From the NCBI GenBank assembly GCA_031761405.1, contig JASEVX010000003.1, forward strand, positions 70,652,346 through 70,716,345: 64,000 bases of DNA, given 5' to 3'. The notes under the pieces are model-generated. The model was not told where the DNA came from. It saw only the letters and a program-made list of their open reading frames with translations, and made no database searches. This DNA comes from Serripes groenlandicus. Its lineage: Eukaryota; Mollusca; Bivalvia; Cardiida; Cardiidae. Both the position numbers and the translations under genes were made by a program. This document shows, in pieces, positions 52,965 through 63,949 of the stretch (the first letter of the stretch is position 1; every line of letters begins with the position of its first letter).

Positions 52965-55899
52965 ATTAGACGTTAGACATTAGACATTCAAAAAAAATAT
53001 TCGAATGTCTAATTAGACGTTAGACATTCGATTAGACATTCGCTAATTTTGATTATCGAATGTCTAATTAGACATTAGACATTCAGAAAAATCGCAAATG
53101 TTAAATATCGAATGTCTAATTCGACATTAGACATTCAATTAGACATTCGCAAATTACAAGATCTATAACCCAAATTCGTCGGAGGTCATTGTACATTCAA
53201 AAAACGAATGTCTAATTGGTCAGTTAGACATTAGACATTCGATAAGACATTCGCAAATTAAGGGATTTAGGTACCAAATTCGTCGGAGGTCATTGTACAT
53301 GCAAAAAACGAATGTCTAATTGGTCATTTAGACATTAGACATTCGATTAGACATTCGCAAATTAAGAGATTTAGGTACCAAATTCCTCGGAGGTCATTCT
53401 ACATTCAAAAAACGAATGTCTAATTGGTCAGTTAGACATTAGACATTCGATTAGACATTCGCAAATTAAGAGATTTAGGTACCAAATTCGTCGGAGGTCA
53501 TTGTACGTGCAAAAAACGAATGTCTAATTGGTCAGTTAGACATTAGACATTCGATTAGACATTCGCAAATTACTATACTTAGGTTCGAAATTCGTCAGAG
53601 ATCATTGTACATTCAAAAAACGAATGTCTAATTGGTCAGTTAGACATTAGACATTCGATAAGACATTCGCAAATCACAAGATCTATAACCCAAATTCGTC
53701 GGAGGTCATTGTACATTAAAAAAACGAATGTCTAATTGGTCAGTTAGACATTAGACATTCGATTATACATTCGCAAATTAAGAGATTTAGGTACCAAATT
53801 CCTCGAAGGTCATTCTACATTCAAAAAACGAATGTCTAATTGGTCAGTTAGACATTAGACATTCGATGAGACATTCGCAAATTAAGAGATTTAGGTACCA
53901 AATTCCTCGGAGGTCATTCTACATTCAAAAAACGAATGTCTAATTGGTCAGTTAGACATTAGACATTCGATTAGACATTCGCAAATTAAGAGATTTAGGT
54001 ACCAAATTCGTCGGAGGTCATTGTACGTGCAAAAAACGAATGTCTAATTGGTCAGTTAGACATTAGACATTCGATTAGACATTCGCAAATTACTATACTT
54101 AGGTTCGAAATTCGTCAGAGATCATTGTACATTCAAAAAACGAATGTCTAATTGGTCAGTTAGACATTAGACATTCGATTAAACATTCGCAAATTACAAG
54201 ATCTATAACCCAAATTCGTCAGAGGTCATTGTACATTAAAAAAACGAATGTCTAATTGGTCAGTTAGACATTAGACATTCGATTAGACATTCGCAAATTA
54301 CTATACTTAGGTTCCAAATTCGTCAGAGATCATTGTACATTTACAAAACGAATGTCTAATTGGTCAGTTAGACAATAGACATTCGATTAGACATTCGCAA
54401 ATTACAAGATCTATAACCCAAATTCGTCGGAGGTCATTGTACATTAAAAAAACGAATGTCTAATTGGTCAGTTAGACATTAGACATTCGCAAATTACGAG
54501 ATTTAAGTACGAAATTCGTCGGAGGTCATTGTACATCCAAAAAACGAATGTCTAATTGGTCAGTTAGACATTAGACATTCGATTAGACATTCGCAAATTA
54601 AGAGATTTATGTACCAAATTCGTCAGAGATCAATGTACATTAAAAAAACGAATGTCTAATTGGTCAATTAGACATTAGACATTCGATTAGACATTCGCAA
54701 ATTACAAGATATATAACCCAAATTCGTCGGAGGTCATTGCACATTAAAAAAACGAATGTCTAATTGGTCAGTTAGACATTAGATTTTCGATTAGACATTC
54801 GCAAATTAAGGGATTTAGGTACCAAATTCGTCGGAGGTCATTATACATGCAAAAAACGAATGTCTAATTGGTCAGTTAGACATTAGACATTCGCAAATTA
54901 CGAGATTTAAGTACGAAATTCGTCGGAGGTCATTGTACATCCAAAAAACGAATGTCTAATTGGTCAGTTAGACATTAGACATTCGATTAGACATTCGCAA
55001 ATTAAGAGATTTATGTACCAAATTCGTCAGAGATCAATGTACATTAAAAAAACGAATGTCTAATTGGTCAATTAGACATTAGACATTCGATTAGACATTC
55101 GCAAATTACAAGATATATAACCCAAATTCGTCGGAGGTCATTGCACATTAAAAAAACGAATGTCTAATTGGTCAGTTAGACATTAGATTTTCGATTAGAC
55201 ATTCGCAAATTAAGGGATTTAGGTACCAAATTCGTCGGAGGTCATTATACATGCAAAAAACGAATGTCTAATTGGTCAGTTAGACATTAGACATTCGCAA
55301 ATTAAGAGATTTAGGTACCAAATTCGTCAGAGATCAATGAACATTAAAAAAAACGAATGTCTAATTGGTCAGTTAGACATTAGACATTCGATTAGACATT
55401 CGCAAATTACAAGATCTATAACCCAAATTCGTCGGAGGTCATTGCACATTAAAAAAACGAATGTCTAATTGGTCAGTTAGACATTAGACATTTGATTAGA
55501 CATTCGCAAATTAAGGGATTTAGGTACCAAATTCGTCGGAGGTCATTATACATGCAAAAAACGAATGTCTAATTGATCAGTTAGACATTAGACATTCGAT
55601 TAGACATTCGCAAATTTAGAGATTTAGGTACCAAATTAATCAGAGATCAATGTTCATTAAAAAAACGAATGTCTAATTGGTCAATTAGACATTAGACATT
55701 CGATTAGACATTCGCAAATTAAGAGATTTATGTACCAAATTCATCAGAGATCAATGTACATTAAAAAAACGAATGTCTAATTGATCAGTTAGACATTAGA
55801 CATTCGATTAGACATTCGCAAATTAAGAGGTTTAGGTACGAAATTTGTCTGAGGTCATTGTACACGCAAAAAACAAATGTCCTATTGGTCAAATAACTT
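52965..55899. repeat. 104-bp satellite of hairpin-forming units, ~28 copies
   Basis: Units of 104 bp (starts at 53205, 53309, 53413, 53517 and so on) contain ACGAATGTCTAATTGGTCAG, then TTAGACATTAGACATTCG and ATTAGACATTCGCAAATTA. The arms GAATGTCTAAT and ATTAGACATTC are inverse copies, so each unit can fold. A ~38-bp spacer has several variants (AGAGATTTAGGTACC, CTATACTTAGGTTCG, CAAGATCTATAACCC) that recur in fixed order. Units lacking GATTAGACATTCG are 14 bp shorter. Confidence 0.97.
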
Positions 55900-56600
55900 G
55901 AACATATTGATAACTCGAACATATCGATATCTCGAACATACCGATGACTCGAACACATCGATATCTCGAATACATTGATAAAACGAATGTTTTTAACTTG
56001 AACATTTATTGACAAATCGAACAGATCGATATCTCGAAACTTTCGATATCTCGAACTTTCCAATATCTCGAACTTAAGATATCTCGAACTTTCCGATATC
56101 TCGAACTTTCCAATAACTTTTCGATATCTTTAATTTTTTTTTTTCTCGATATCTCGAACTTTATCGGAAAGTTCGAAATATCGACAAGTACGAGATATCG
56201 ACAAGTTCGAGATACCGAAAATTTCGAGATATCGGAAAGTTCGAGATATCGAAAACAATATAATTTTCTTTTTCGAAAAGTTCGAGATATCGGAAAGTTC
56301 GAGATATCGAGAAAAAAAAAAATATCAATATGTTCGAACATTTCGATTTCTCGATTTTTTTTTTGATATTTTTTTTTCTTCTCGATATCTCGAACTTTCC
56401 AATAACTTTTCGATATCTTTATTTTTTTTTCTCGATATCTCGAACTTTATCGGAAAGTTCGAAATATCGACAAGTACGAGATATCGACAAGTTCGAGATA
56501 CCGAAAATTTCGAGATATCGGAAAGTTCGAGATATCGAAAAAAATATGAATCTTGATTTTTTTTTTTTTTTTTTCTCGAACATTTCGAGATATCGATTTG
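55890..56600. repeat. Block of GATATCTCGAAC inverted repeats
   Basis: TCGATATCTCGAACnTnnnn units in both orientations (also as GTTCGAGATATCGnnAAG), at ~18-bp spacing. A ~150-bp segment starting near CAATAACTTTTCGATATCTT occurs at about 56111-56254 and again at 56400-56543, each ending TCGAGATATCGAAAA. T tracts of 9-16 bases separate the blocks. Opposed arms could form long cruciforms or hairpins. Confidence 0.95.
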
Positions 56601-56865
56601 AAACCGTGTATTGGTAAAAAATTAAGAAACTTCATGTTGTATGGTAACCTTTTATTATAGGCTATGGTAGCCAGGTGAGCAATATAGGCACATCTTGGCC
56701 TTTTTGGTTATGATAAAGGGACATTTGGCCTTCTTGTTTGAAATATTTACATCCTGTCTGTTTTCACACGTTATTTAAATGTACTGAACTACATCTGCTT
56801 CCTTTAAGTCATGCTTCAAAATCATGCGCGGCGTCCTTTGATGCTCTGCATCAAAATTCGTCTTG

Positions 56866-57533
56866 TATAGTTTTGAATAGAAGAAGAAAACATGATAACA
56901 AAAGAAAAGAGTCTCTTATTAAGTCAGCAAATCGTTACGGAAATAATATACACTGTCAATATGACACTCAAGCCCTGTATGAATAAATTGTATGCAATAA
57001 TTATATCAAGCATGAGGGATATTATATTCCGGAATAACGATGAAATCATGGCACTCTAGAATGATCTTGTATATCAAAAAAATGTTTTATATTCGAACAA
57101 AAATACATATAACTGTGCAAGTGTTGTGTTACATTGACCTGTATAGACCAGATATACGGTAAGAAATAACAAATACATCATAAGGGAAAACTACAGAAAT
57201 ATGATATACGGATATATCTATTAAAATGCATATATACGAAACAACGTGTTTTAGTAGTGTTATTTTATAAATCAATTTCGCTTATATTTAAATATATTTT
57301 TGGAATAAATAAATGTCTTACTAACAAGCAGCGACGCATTGTTACTGAGTGGAAATATTTCAAATATGTAAAGACACGAATAAGCAAATAAAAATAAATT
57401 AATGTCTTCAAGACGCGCATCGGTTACTGTTAGTATAACGGATTATTTATCGAACCATCCTGACAAATAAATACTTTATGTATAACAATCCTGTTGGATG
57501 TCACTTCTTAGGAAGAAAATGAAAATTTGGATA
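56866..57533. repeat. 0.67-kb dispersed repeat, copy 2 (contiguous)
   Basis: Runs without interruption from GTTTTGAATAGAAGAAGAAA through both parts defined in copy 1 to GTTGGATGTCACTTCTTAG. It gives the ancestral order and length of the repeat. Confidence 0.85.
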
Positions 57534-57535
57534 GA

Positions 57536-57722
57536 AAGTTTTGAATAGTTTAATAAGAAGAAAACATGAGGGAAAAAAAAGAGAGGCGTCTCTTGTATTG
57601 TCAGCAAATGGTTACGGAAATAACATACACTGTCAATATGTCACTCAAGGCCTGCGTGAATAAATTGTGTACATTAATTATATCAAATATGAGGGACATT
57701 TTATTCCAGAATATGGATGCAA
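57536..57722. repeat. 0.67-kb repeat, copy 3 (5' part only)
   Basis: GTTTTGAATAGTTTAATAAG, CAGCAAATGGTTACGGAAAT and TATGAGGGACATTTTATTCC repeat the start of copy 2 directly after its end, so copies 2 and 3 are in tandem. Confidence 0.8.
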
Positions 57723-57802
57723 TTAAAGCAATCCTGATTTGTCTCGTCTTCCTCACATCACAATGAGTTCATGTATGTACAGAAAATGCCCATATATAGA
57801 AG

Positions 57803-57945
57803 ATCTTACATGAGTGCTTATTTGATATTGTTTTTATGAAACGAGTCGACTGAAATAATATGACGCGAGGCTCTGCCGAGCGTCATATTCGTTTCAGTCG
57901 ACGAGTTTCATAAAAAACAATATCAAATCAGCACGAATGTAAGAT
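57803..57945. mobile_element. 143-bp foldback element
   Basis: The arms ATCTTACATGAGTGCTTATT ... and their reverse complement near 57892-57945 pair over about 50 bp. An inner stem AATATGACGC/GCGTCATATT follows, and the loop is GAGGCTCTGCCGA. It may be one end of a larger element, since ATTTATCACA near 57952 and TGTGATAAAT near 58294 are also inverse. Confidence 0.75.
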
Positions 57946-58889
57946 TCTATTTATCACAAACACCATACAAAGATTGTTTTCAATCTTTAAATCTATCTTT
58001 CTTCGCCCTCATATAAAAAGTGACCGAAGTTCACCCCGAAGTTCTAATGCATACTTCCACTGTAAAAAATAGTCCCTATCAATAACCTTTTGATTTTATA
58101 CATAATTAGCAACAAGGCACTTATAACATTTCGTTTATCGAGATTTATTCTCTTTAAACAATATTTTTAATAAATGCCGAAATTCAGAACAATTGTAAAC
58201 AATATGCTGTCATTTAAAGTGACGTCACACTGGAGTGTTATGATATTTATGTCACTGCTTTATGTCACTCCTGGAGTGCAAGTTATGTGATAAATAGTGT
58301 TAGATAGATAAAATACATACTAAATGAAATATTAGAAATATGATTCGCGTGCAGATCAGTTAAAACACATGTTATTATTATTCCTGGCTTTCTATTTCTC
58401 TTCAAAAAGTAAAAATGTTCAAATGAATATTGCAAATTATTTTTTCAAAAGCGTCTGGGTATAGAGAATATTGTATCAAATTATGGTGTTTAGTAACTAA
58501 GAATCATTTGCCAATGTTATTCATCTAAACATAATAGTACTTCTCTGACATATTATAATTTATTTTTTAAATTCGTGTATATAAATCATGTATGTTACGT
58601 CATTGAGCCATATGCTTTACGTGTATATATACTTGTAAATAATGGCCAATGGTACTTATGTGCCGACTTGCCTGAATAAAGTTGAGTTTAGTTGAATTGA
58701 TTATTAACAATATTAATCTATTTTTTAATGTTGCATACACGTATAGATTTAAGAACTGCGTAAATGTCTGATTATAAGAAAAGCATTGGTGCTAACGGAT
58801 ATTTTATGAAGAGCACTTAACACATAAATAACTGCCTGCCGTGCATACATTGGTTTCTGTTAGTTACAAGGTTCTTTTATCCACATAAT
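57946..58889. other. No recognised gene
   Basis: AT-rich. From about 58790 it resembles the second part of the 0.67-kb repeat (CATACATTGGTTTCTGTTAG). No coding signal. Confidence 0.4.
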
Positions 58890-58943
58890 GCATTAAGTAT
58901 TTGTCGAATTGTTCATGGAAACAATTCGACAAATACTTAATGC
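58890..58943. repeat. Stem-loop with perfect 24-bp arms
   Basis: GCATTAAGTATTTGTCGAATTGTT (58890-58913) and its exact reverse complement (58920-58943) are separated by CATGGA. Poly-A follows at once (AAAAAAA). Confidence 0.9.
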
Positions 58944-59100
58944 AAAAAAAAGTCCAGTCTCTTGCAACTTCCGAGACGGAATAAAATTCAGATCTGTTAG
59001 AAAGTGTTGAATAATTCATGAAGTAAATACGCTAATAAAGAGGGGCTTCTCTTGTTTTGTCAGCATATCGTTATAAAACAACATACGACGTCATTATACC
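58944..59100. repeat. 0.67-kb repeat, degenerate copy 4
   Basis: GTTGAATAATTCATGAAGTA, GGGCTTCTCTTGTTTTGTCAGC and the following GCGT are recognisable at the level of order only. Confidence 0.45.
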
Positions 59101-59157
59101 AGCCCTGCGTTCTGTGAAACAGTATGGTAGCTCACGCTTGCCAACCCAACAACCAAA

Positions 59158-59406
59158 TCGAGGGCTTGGCGTGAAACAGTTGTAACTAAAAACCTATTTT
59201 GAAAACCCTGGTTTAGGGGTAATTTTGACCCCTTTGTAAACAATGCAAATTTAGGAACCATTGCTCAGAACGAGCAATGGCACCTAAATTTCCATTGTTT
59301 ACCAAGAAAAATTATTTAACGCTTTTAAAGACTTTATGGCGAGGTGATTAACCTTGGTAAAAACAATACCAATTTTAGTTACAACCATTTCACGCCAAGT
59401 CCTCAA
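59158..59406. mobile_element. HpC element, full length, reverse orientation
   Basis: TCGAGGGCTTGGCGTGAAAC to ACGCCAAGTCCTCAA, hairpin GCTCAGAACGAGC. The outer flanks are AA, not TA, so the right end and target site have mutated. Confidence 0.85.
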
Positions 59407-59760
59407 AATAACAGTTACAATAAAATAGCTGTAAGTAGATTGGTTGATTGGCATACTTGAGCTATCAAACTGTTTCACTGAGTAACCATGAATGGGTGAT
59501 TAAAGTGAATAGAATGTTATGTTATGTTTATGAATATTTTACACAAAGATATCACATAACATGTTTACTTATTGACCTAAACTGTCTGGACATTACCTCT
59601 CTGTCTATATACATCGTCTTCCATTGTAAGCTATTGATTTTGTTTTATACATATTTCGCCATCAACAATGTATAATTTCTGTATTATTCACATGTAAAAT
59701 CATTGACTTGATTCTGAGTATTAAAAAAAAATTGAATTTGAATTTGAACGCAGGACTGGT
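59407..59760. other. No recognised feature
   Basis: About 350 bp; a 75-codon hydrophobic frame (59448-59675) is probably chance in AT-rich DNA. Confidence 0.4.
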
Positions 59761-59990
59761 TTAATCCTTTCCCTCATATAGACGCTTTCTGACGCCTCTG
59801 CATCAGACGGCTTTATGAAAACATAGCGACAAAAGAAGAAATTGCTCAAAACGAGCAATTTCTCCTTTTGTCACAATGTTTTCCACTTTTAATCATAGGT
59901 TATCCATTCAATTATAGAGATTTTCTATTTTTTGGCAAAATATGTCCAAAGTCGTCTGCTGCAGAATTGTCGTATGTGGGAAAGGTATAA
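59761..59990. mobile_element. HpA element, full length
   Basis: TTAATCCTTTCCCTCATATA to GTATGTGGGAAAGGTATAA, hairpin GCTCAAAACGAGC intact with arms AAAGAAGAAATT/AATTTCTCCTTT. Confidence 0.8.
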
Positions 59991-60340
59991 TGATGTCGTA
60001 TCTTGTTTAATAATAATATATAGTAGTCAACAATACGCGAATAAAACAGCGAGTAATATTTTAATCGGTTTCTGACTTTTCTTCTCGAATTGACATCCGG
60101 GTGTTTGGGATACTGGTTTTCATTACCCGACAACATCATCCTGACCCTGACCTATATGCAATGTATACCATTATGAAGTACGTGTGTTGTCTCTGATTAT
60201 GCATGAAAAATAACCGTAGTGGAACAAGCGACGTGAAATTTTAATCTGATGAAAATTACATGTGTGTAGTGACAATACAAGAACTGTGCGTAAATGTTAG
60301 GACCAGGTTAAGATTGTCGAGAGGTACCAGGTTTAGAACG
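59991..60340. other. No recognised feature
   Basis: About 350 bp between two HpA copies. Confidence 0.45.
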
Positions 60341-60560
60341 TTAACATAGACGGTTTCTGACGCCTATGCAGCAGACGGCTTTTTTGAAAACATAGTGACA
60401 AAAGAAGAAATTGCTCAAAACGAGCAATTTCTCCTTTTGCCACAATGTTTTCCACTTTTAGTCATAGGTTATCCATTCAATTATAGAGATTTTTCTATTT
60501 TTTGACAACATATTTTCGAAGTCGTCTGCTGCAGATCTGTCGTATGAAGAAAAGGGTTAA
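60341..60560. mobile_element. HpA element, left end partly lost
   Basis: TTAACATAGACGGTTTCTGA to GTATGAAGAAAAGGGTTAA with TTAA at both ends. The CCCTTTCCC stretch is missing. The hairpin is intact. Confidence 0.8.
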
Positions 60561-61287
60561 AGTCTTTGCTAAGTCTTTACATTAGGAGAAATAGGAGACG
60601 ACACTTAATTTGTACAGCTATTTCGTCATTTTCTGACAAAAAGGGAATATAACTATACAGGTTATATCGGTGCATATGCGTTACAAGAAATAAATAACTT
60701 TCAGTTTATGAACTTTCGACGACGTGAGAAACATCCAGGGTAGTGAGTTTGTGTAAAAAGTTTAAATGAATACATCGTAAAGTAACCAGTTAACGCTTAG
60801 ATCCCTCTGTACGCGACATTTAACATATCGTACAGGAACCAGTTAAATGTACTGAACTCCAGATTATAGATAGTAAAGTCAAAGTTTTAAAACTGTTTAA
60901 AAGTTGTCTTGAAATATTAGAATCATAATTCTGGGATAAAATTAGTGTAATAATTTCACTTTCTAGTACAATAAATATCTAAATATTGATATTTTATTCA
61001 GTTTACTGGGAAGACCCTCCAGTAAGCAAAATTGTGTAGATTTTCATGACTTTCAATTGACTGTTTTTCAACATTTACTGCCTAAAATGGTTTTGAACTA
61101 TTTATTACTTACTTACGTATCACTATTAGCAATATTTGCAAAAGTATCAACATCTGTCCATCTGTACGCGACACATATAGCAGAAACCAGCGAACGATTA
61201 CCCTGCCGTACGCGACATTAAACAACATTGAAGCGGTGCTCTGCGAAAATCAACATTAACGTAATTTAGTACACACGTGAGAACATA
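60561..61287. other. No recognised feature
   Basis: About 730 bp. The short phrase TCTGTACGCGACATTTAACA and near copies recur three times (about 60806, 61165, 61208). Confidence 0.5.
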
Positions 61288-61535
61288 TCGAGGGCTTGGC
61301 GTGAAACGGTTGTATCTAAAATTGGTATTTTTTTACCAAGGTTAATTACCTCGCCATAAAGTCTTTATAAGCGTTAAATCACTTTTCTTGGTAAACAATG
61401 TAAATTTAGGTGCCATTGCTCGTTCTGAGCAATGGCACCTAAATTTGCATTGTTTACAAAAGGGTCAAAATTGCCCCTAAACCAGGGTTTTCAAAATAGG
61501 TTTTAAGTTACAACCGTTTCACGCCAAGCCCTCGA
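61288..61535. mobile_element. HpC element, full length
   Basis: 248 bp between TA at 61286-61287 and 61536-61537. Ends are identical to the 1402 copy over the first 20 bases, and the core is GCTCGTTCTGAGC. Confidence 0.88.
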
Positions 61536-61681
61536 TATATGTTTACATTTCCATACTAAGGATCCAAATTGATACTGATTTATAGAAGTTAGAGCCGAGT
61601 CAGACTGCGCTGACTGAACCAAATCGACATTGATCGCAAACGCCTTACACTGGGTTTACGCAGAGCATCGCGCATTTTTAA

Positions 61682-61848
61682 AATAACCTATGTATACATT
61701 AACATGTTTATATAAAACAGCATTTCATAACCAACCTATACATTAAAATGTTTATATAAAACAGCATTTCATAACCAACCTATACATTAAATTGGATATA
61801 TAAAACGGCATTTGCATTAAAATGGATATATAAAACAGCATTTTGCAA
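61682..61848. repeat. 44-bp tandem repeat, ~3.5 copies
   Basis: TTTATATAAAACAGCATTTC at 61707 and 61751, with shorter variants GGATATATAAAACnGCATTT following. Confidence 0.9.
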
Positions 61849-62002
61849 ACAACGCAGAACAGCATGCACGTTGTCCACAACGCATGCGTAACTCTTTAAC
61901 CAGGAATACTCCTTTTATACGGACGAACTTGTTGAACATGGAAGTATGTAGATACGCATATTCCCTATACTAATGCCGGTTTAAACGTGGTAGATATTAC
62001 TA

Positions 62003-62160
62003 TCGAGGGTTCTTGGTAAACAATGGAAATTTAGATGCCATTGCTCGGTCTGGGCAATGACACCTACATTGCCATTGTTTACAAAGGGGTCAAAATTGCA
62101 CCTTAGCCAGGGTTTCCAAAATAGTTTTTTAGTTACAACCGTTTCACGCCGAGCCCTCGA
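62003..62160. mobile_element. HpC element with a 90-bp internal deletion
   Basis: TA|TCGAGGGTTCTTGGTAAACA to GTTTCACGCCGAGCCCTCGA|TA. The left arm between the terminal GAGGG and the CTTGGTAAACAATGG block is gone. The hairpin GCTCGGTCTGGGC has drifted. Confidence 0.8.
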
Positions 62161-62381
62161 TATGATATTGTAGGGGTTTGCGCTTTGTAAACATTTGTAA
62201 CTAATTGACATGGAACGTGGAAGCACACATTGTGTGCAGCATCGGTTCAAACGTTGGAGAAAAAAGGTAAACAAACATTGTACGTAAACAAATGTTTCCA
62301 GAAATCGAAAACTAGTCAATCGAGTATAAGCTTGAAATTTTAAAATTACCGCTGAATGAAAGACCATGTCAAAATATTTTT
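62161..62381. other. No recognised feature
   Basis: The minus-strand 128-codon frame (61981-62367) runs from here through the HpC copy and is therefore not a gene. Confidence 0.5.
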
Positions 62382-62553
62382 AGTAAAAACCTCGTGTAAG
62401 ATTAAACACATTGTCTTTGCGATAATAATGTTATACTAAGTAAAAACCTCGTGTAAGATTAAACACATTGTCTTTGCGATAATAATGTAATACTAAGTAA
62501 AAACCTCGTGTAAGAGTAAACACATTGTCTTTGCGATTACGTAATACTATGTC
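62382..62553. repeat. 57-bp tandem repeat, three copies
   Basis: AGTAAAAACCTCGTGTAAGA at 62382, 62439 and 62496, each followed by AAACACATTGTCTTTGCGAT. Copies differ at only a few positions, except the shortened end of the third. Confidence 0.95.
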
Positions 62554-63946
62554 AAAACAAAGTATCCACTTTGATTCTATCGCAATGATATTACAATAAA
62601 AAATGTTATCTATTACCCTTGATAAATGTACTAAAGCATTAATATAAACGGTAATATAAATATTGAACGATAGAGATCATCAAAGATTAGCATGTAAATT
62701 CCGAGAATCAAATATCTGTTATTTCTGTAAAAAATATAAATATTTAAATATCCATCCTAAAGATTTAATCTGCATCCTCAATACTACAATAGCAAATACA
62801 AAAATATAAAAATAAATGTTAAAAATCTTACCCCTTAAAACTGTAGCCATTCTTTTAACTTGAATACTCGTCATGGCGCTCCGGATCCTAGAGCCGAAAT
62901 GACACCAAAAGGATCGGCAACTGGGTGAACCTCAATGGAGATGCGCAGAGAGTCCCGTCTGTTGTGAAAACCCGTCGGCGTGATACCCTTGGGAGGGAAG
63001 CAAAGCGGCAGTCAACCCATCAGTAATTAATTGTTAAAAGGCATTTAAATATCTTCTTTCTCGATCACGGCACGTTGCTTGAGGAACTGCGTCCCGACTG
63101 TAACTTCTTATTAAAGATATTTATTGACGAAGTCTCGAGCAGACGACAGTTGGCGCCAAGAAGTCTTCTGCAAAATATTGGCTCTGTATTGCTGTAATAT
63201 TGTCCAATATTTATTGCTGAATTATTGACCCCCTGCTCCTACAAATTTGTCTGCTGGTTTATTCCAAAGTTAAAGCAGAACATATATCATTATCACAAAC
63301 AGGGGGGTTAGATGCTAGGGAAATAATACAACAATTTATCGAATAGTGTGTTGTTATCATAATTATTTCTTTACTATGAATCCACAATCACTTTGCCGCA
63401 TTCCTATGCACGGCCTGATGTTTACCAAATATTAAAACTATTTGTTTAATAGCTGTACATACTATGCTATTTTAGTGATCGTCTATTACATATAATTTTA
63501 GGACAAATTGAAAAAATGAAATTTTGATACAGAGTTGCAAACAGTGGGAAAGGAGAAATTAAGCCATGTTTGTGCAATTCATTTATGCAGATATGTTAGG
63601 AAAATGTTTACCCTTTTCCTGGGTAAGCCTAACGCCTAAGTTAACGGTATCCTCAGACAGAACAGAAACCGTTTGAGAAAGGTCGGAAAACATCATTGTG
63701 AAATAGAAGAACGTCTTTCTTTAAGTTATTTCCCCTTCTCTGCAATACATTCTGAAACAAGTGTGTGTATGTAGTTTGTTTCTAACGCGAAAAAGGGCAA
63801 TCCTATTTACGGTTTTAGGTGTCTATTTCTTGCTATTGGATGGTATAAATCGAAACTTCTTTTAATACTACCGCCGTATTTGGAAATATTATTGTTAGAA
63901 ATGTACATGTAGCAGGCTCTCGCTTTACCATTCTTGATGTGAACGT

Positions 63947-63949
<3 letters not shown>
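62554..63949. other. No gene recognised; GC-rich patch at 62871-63022
   Basis: The patch around GGCGCTCCGGATCCTAGAGC stands out from AT-rich surroundings. On the minus strand it is open for about 45 codons, including RRDSLRISIEVHPVADPFGV. I do not recognise this, and it could be a small exon or a transposon scrap. The rest is unremarkable. Confidence 0.3.

Noticed and set aside
52965..55899. Hairpin repeats resembling a CRISPR array or integron-like array
   Set aside because: The 'spacers' are a few recurring variants of the same 38-bp sequence, so this is a satellite.
56006..56617. ORFs with repeated DISNFPISR-like peptides on both strands
   Set aside because: They are translations of the GATATCTCGAAC inverted-repeat block.
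61981..62367. 128-codon minus-strand ORF, one of the longest outside arrays
   Set aside because: It runs straight through the internally deleted HpC copy and has no recognisable domain.
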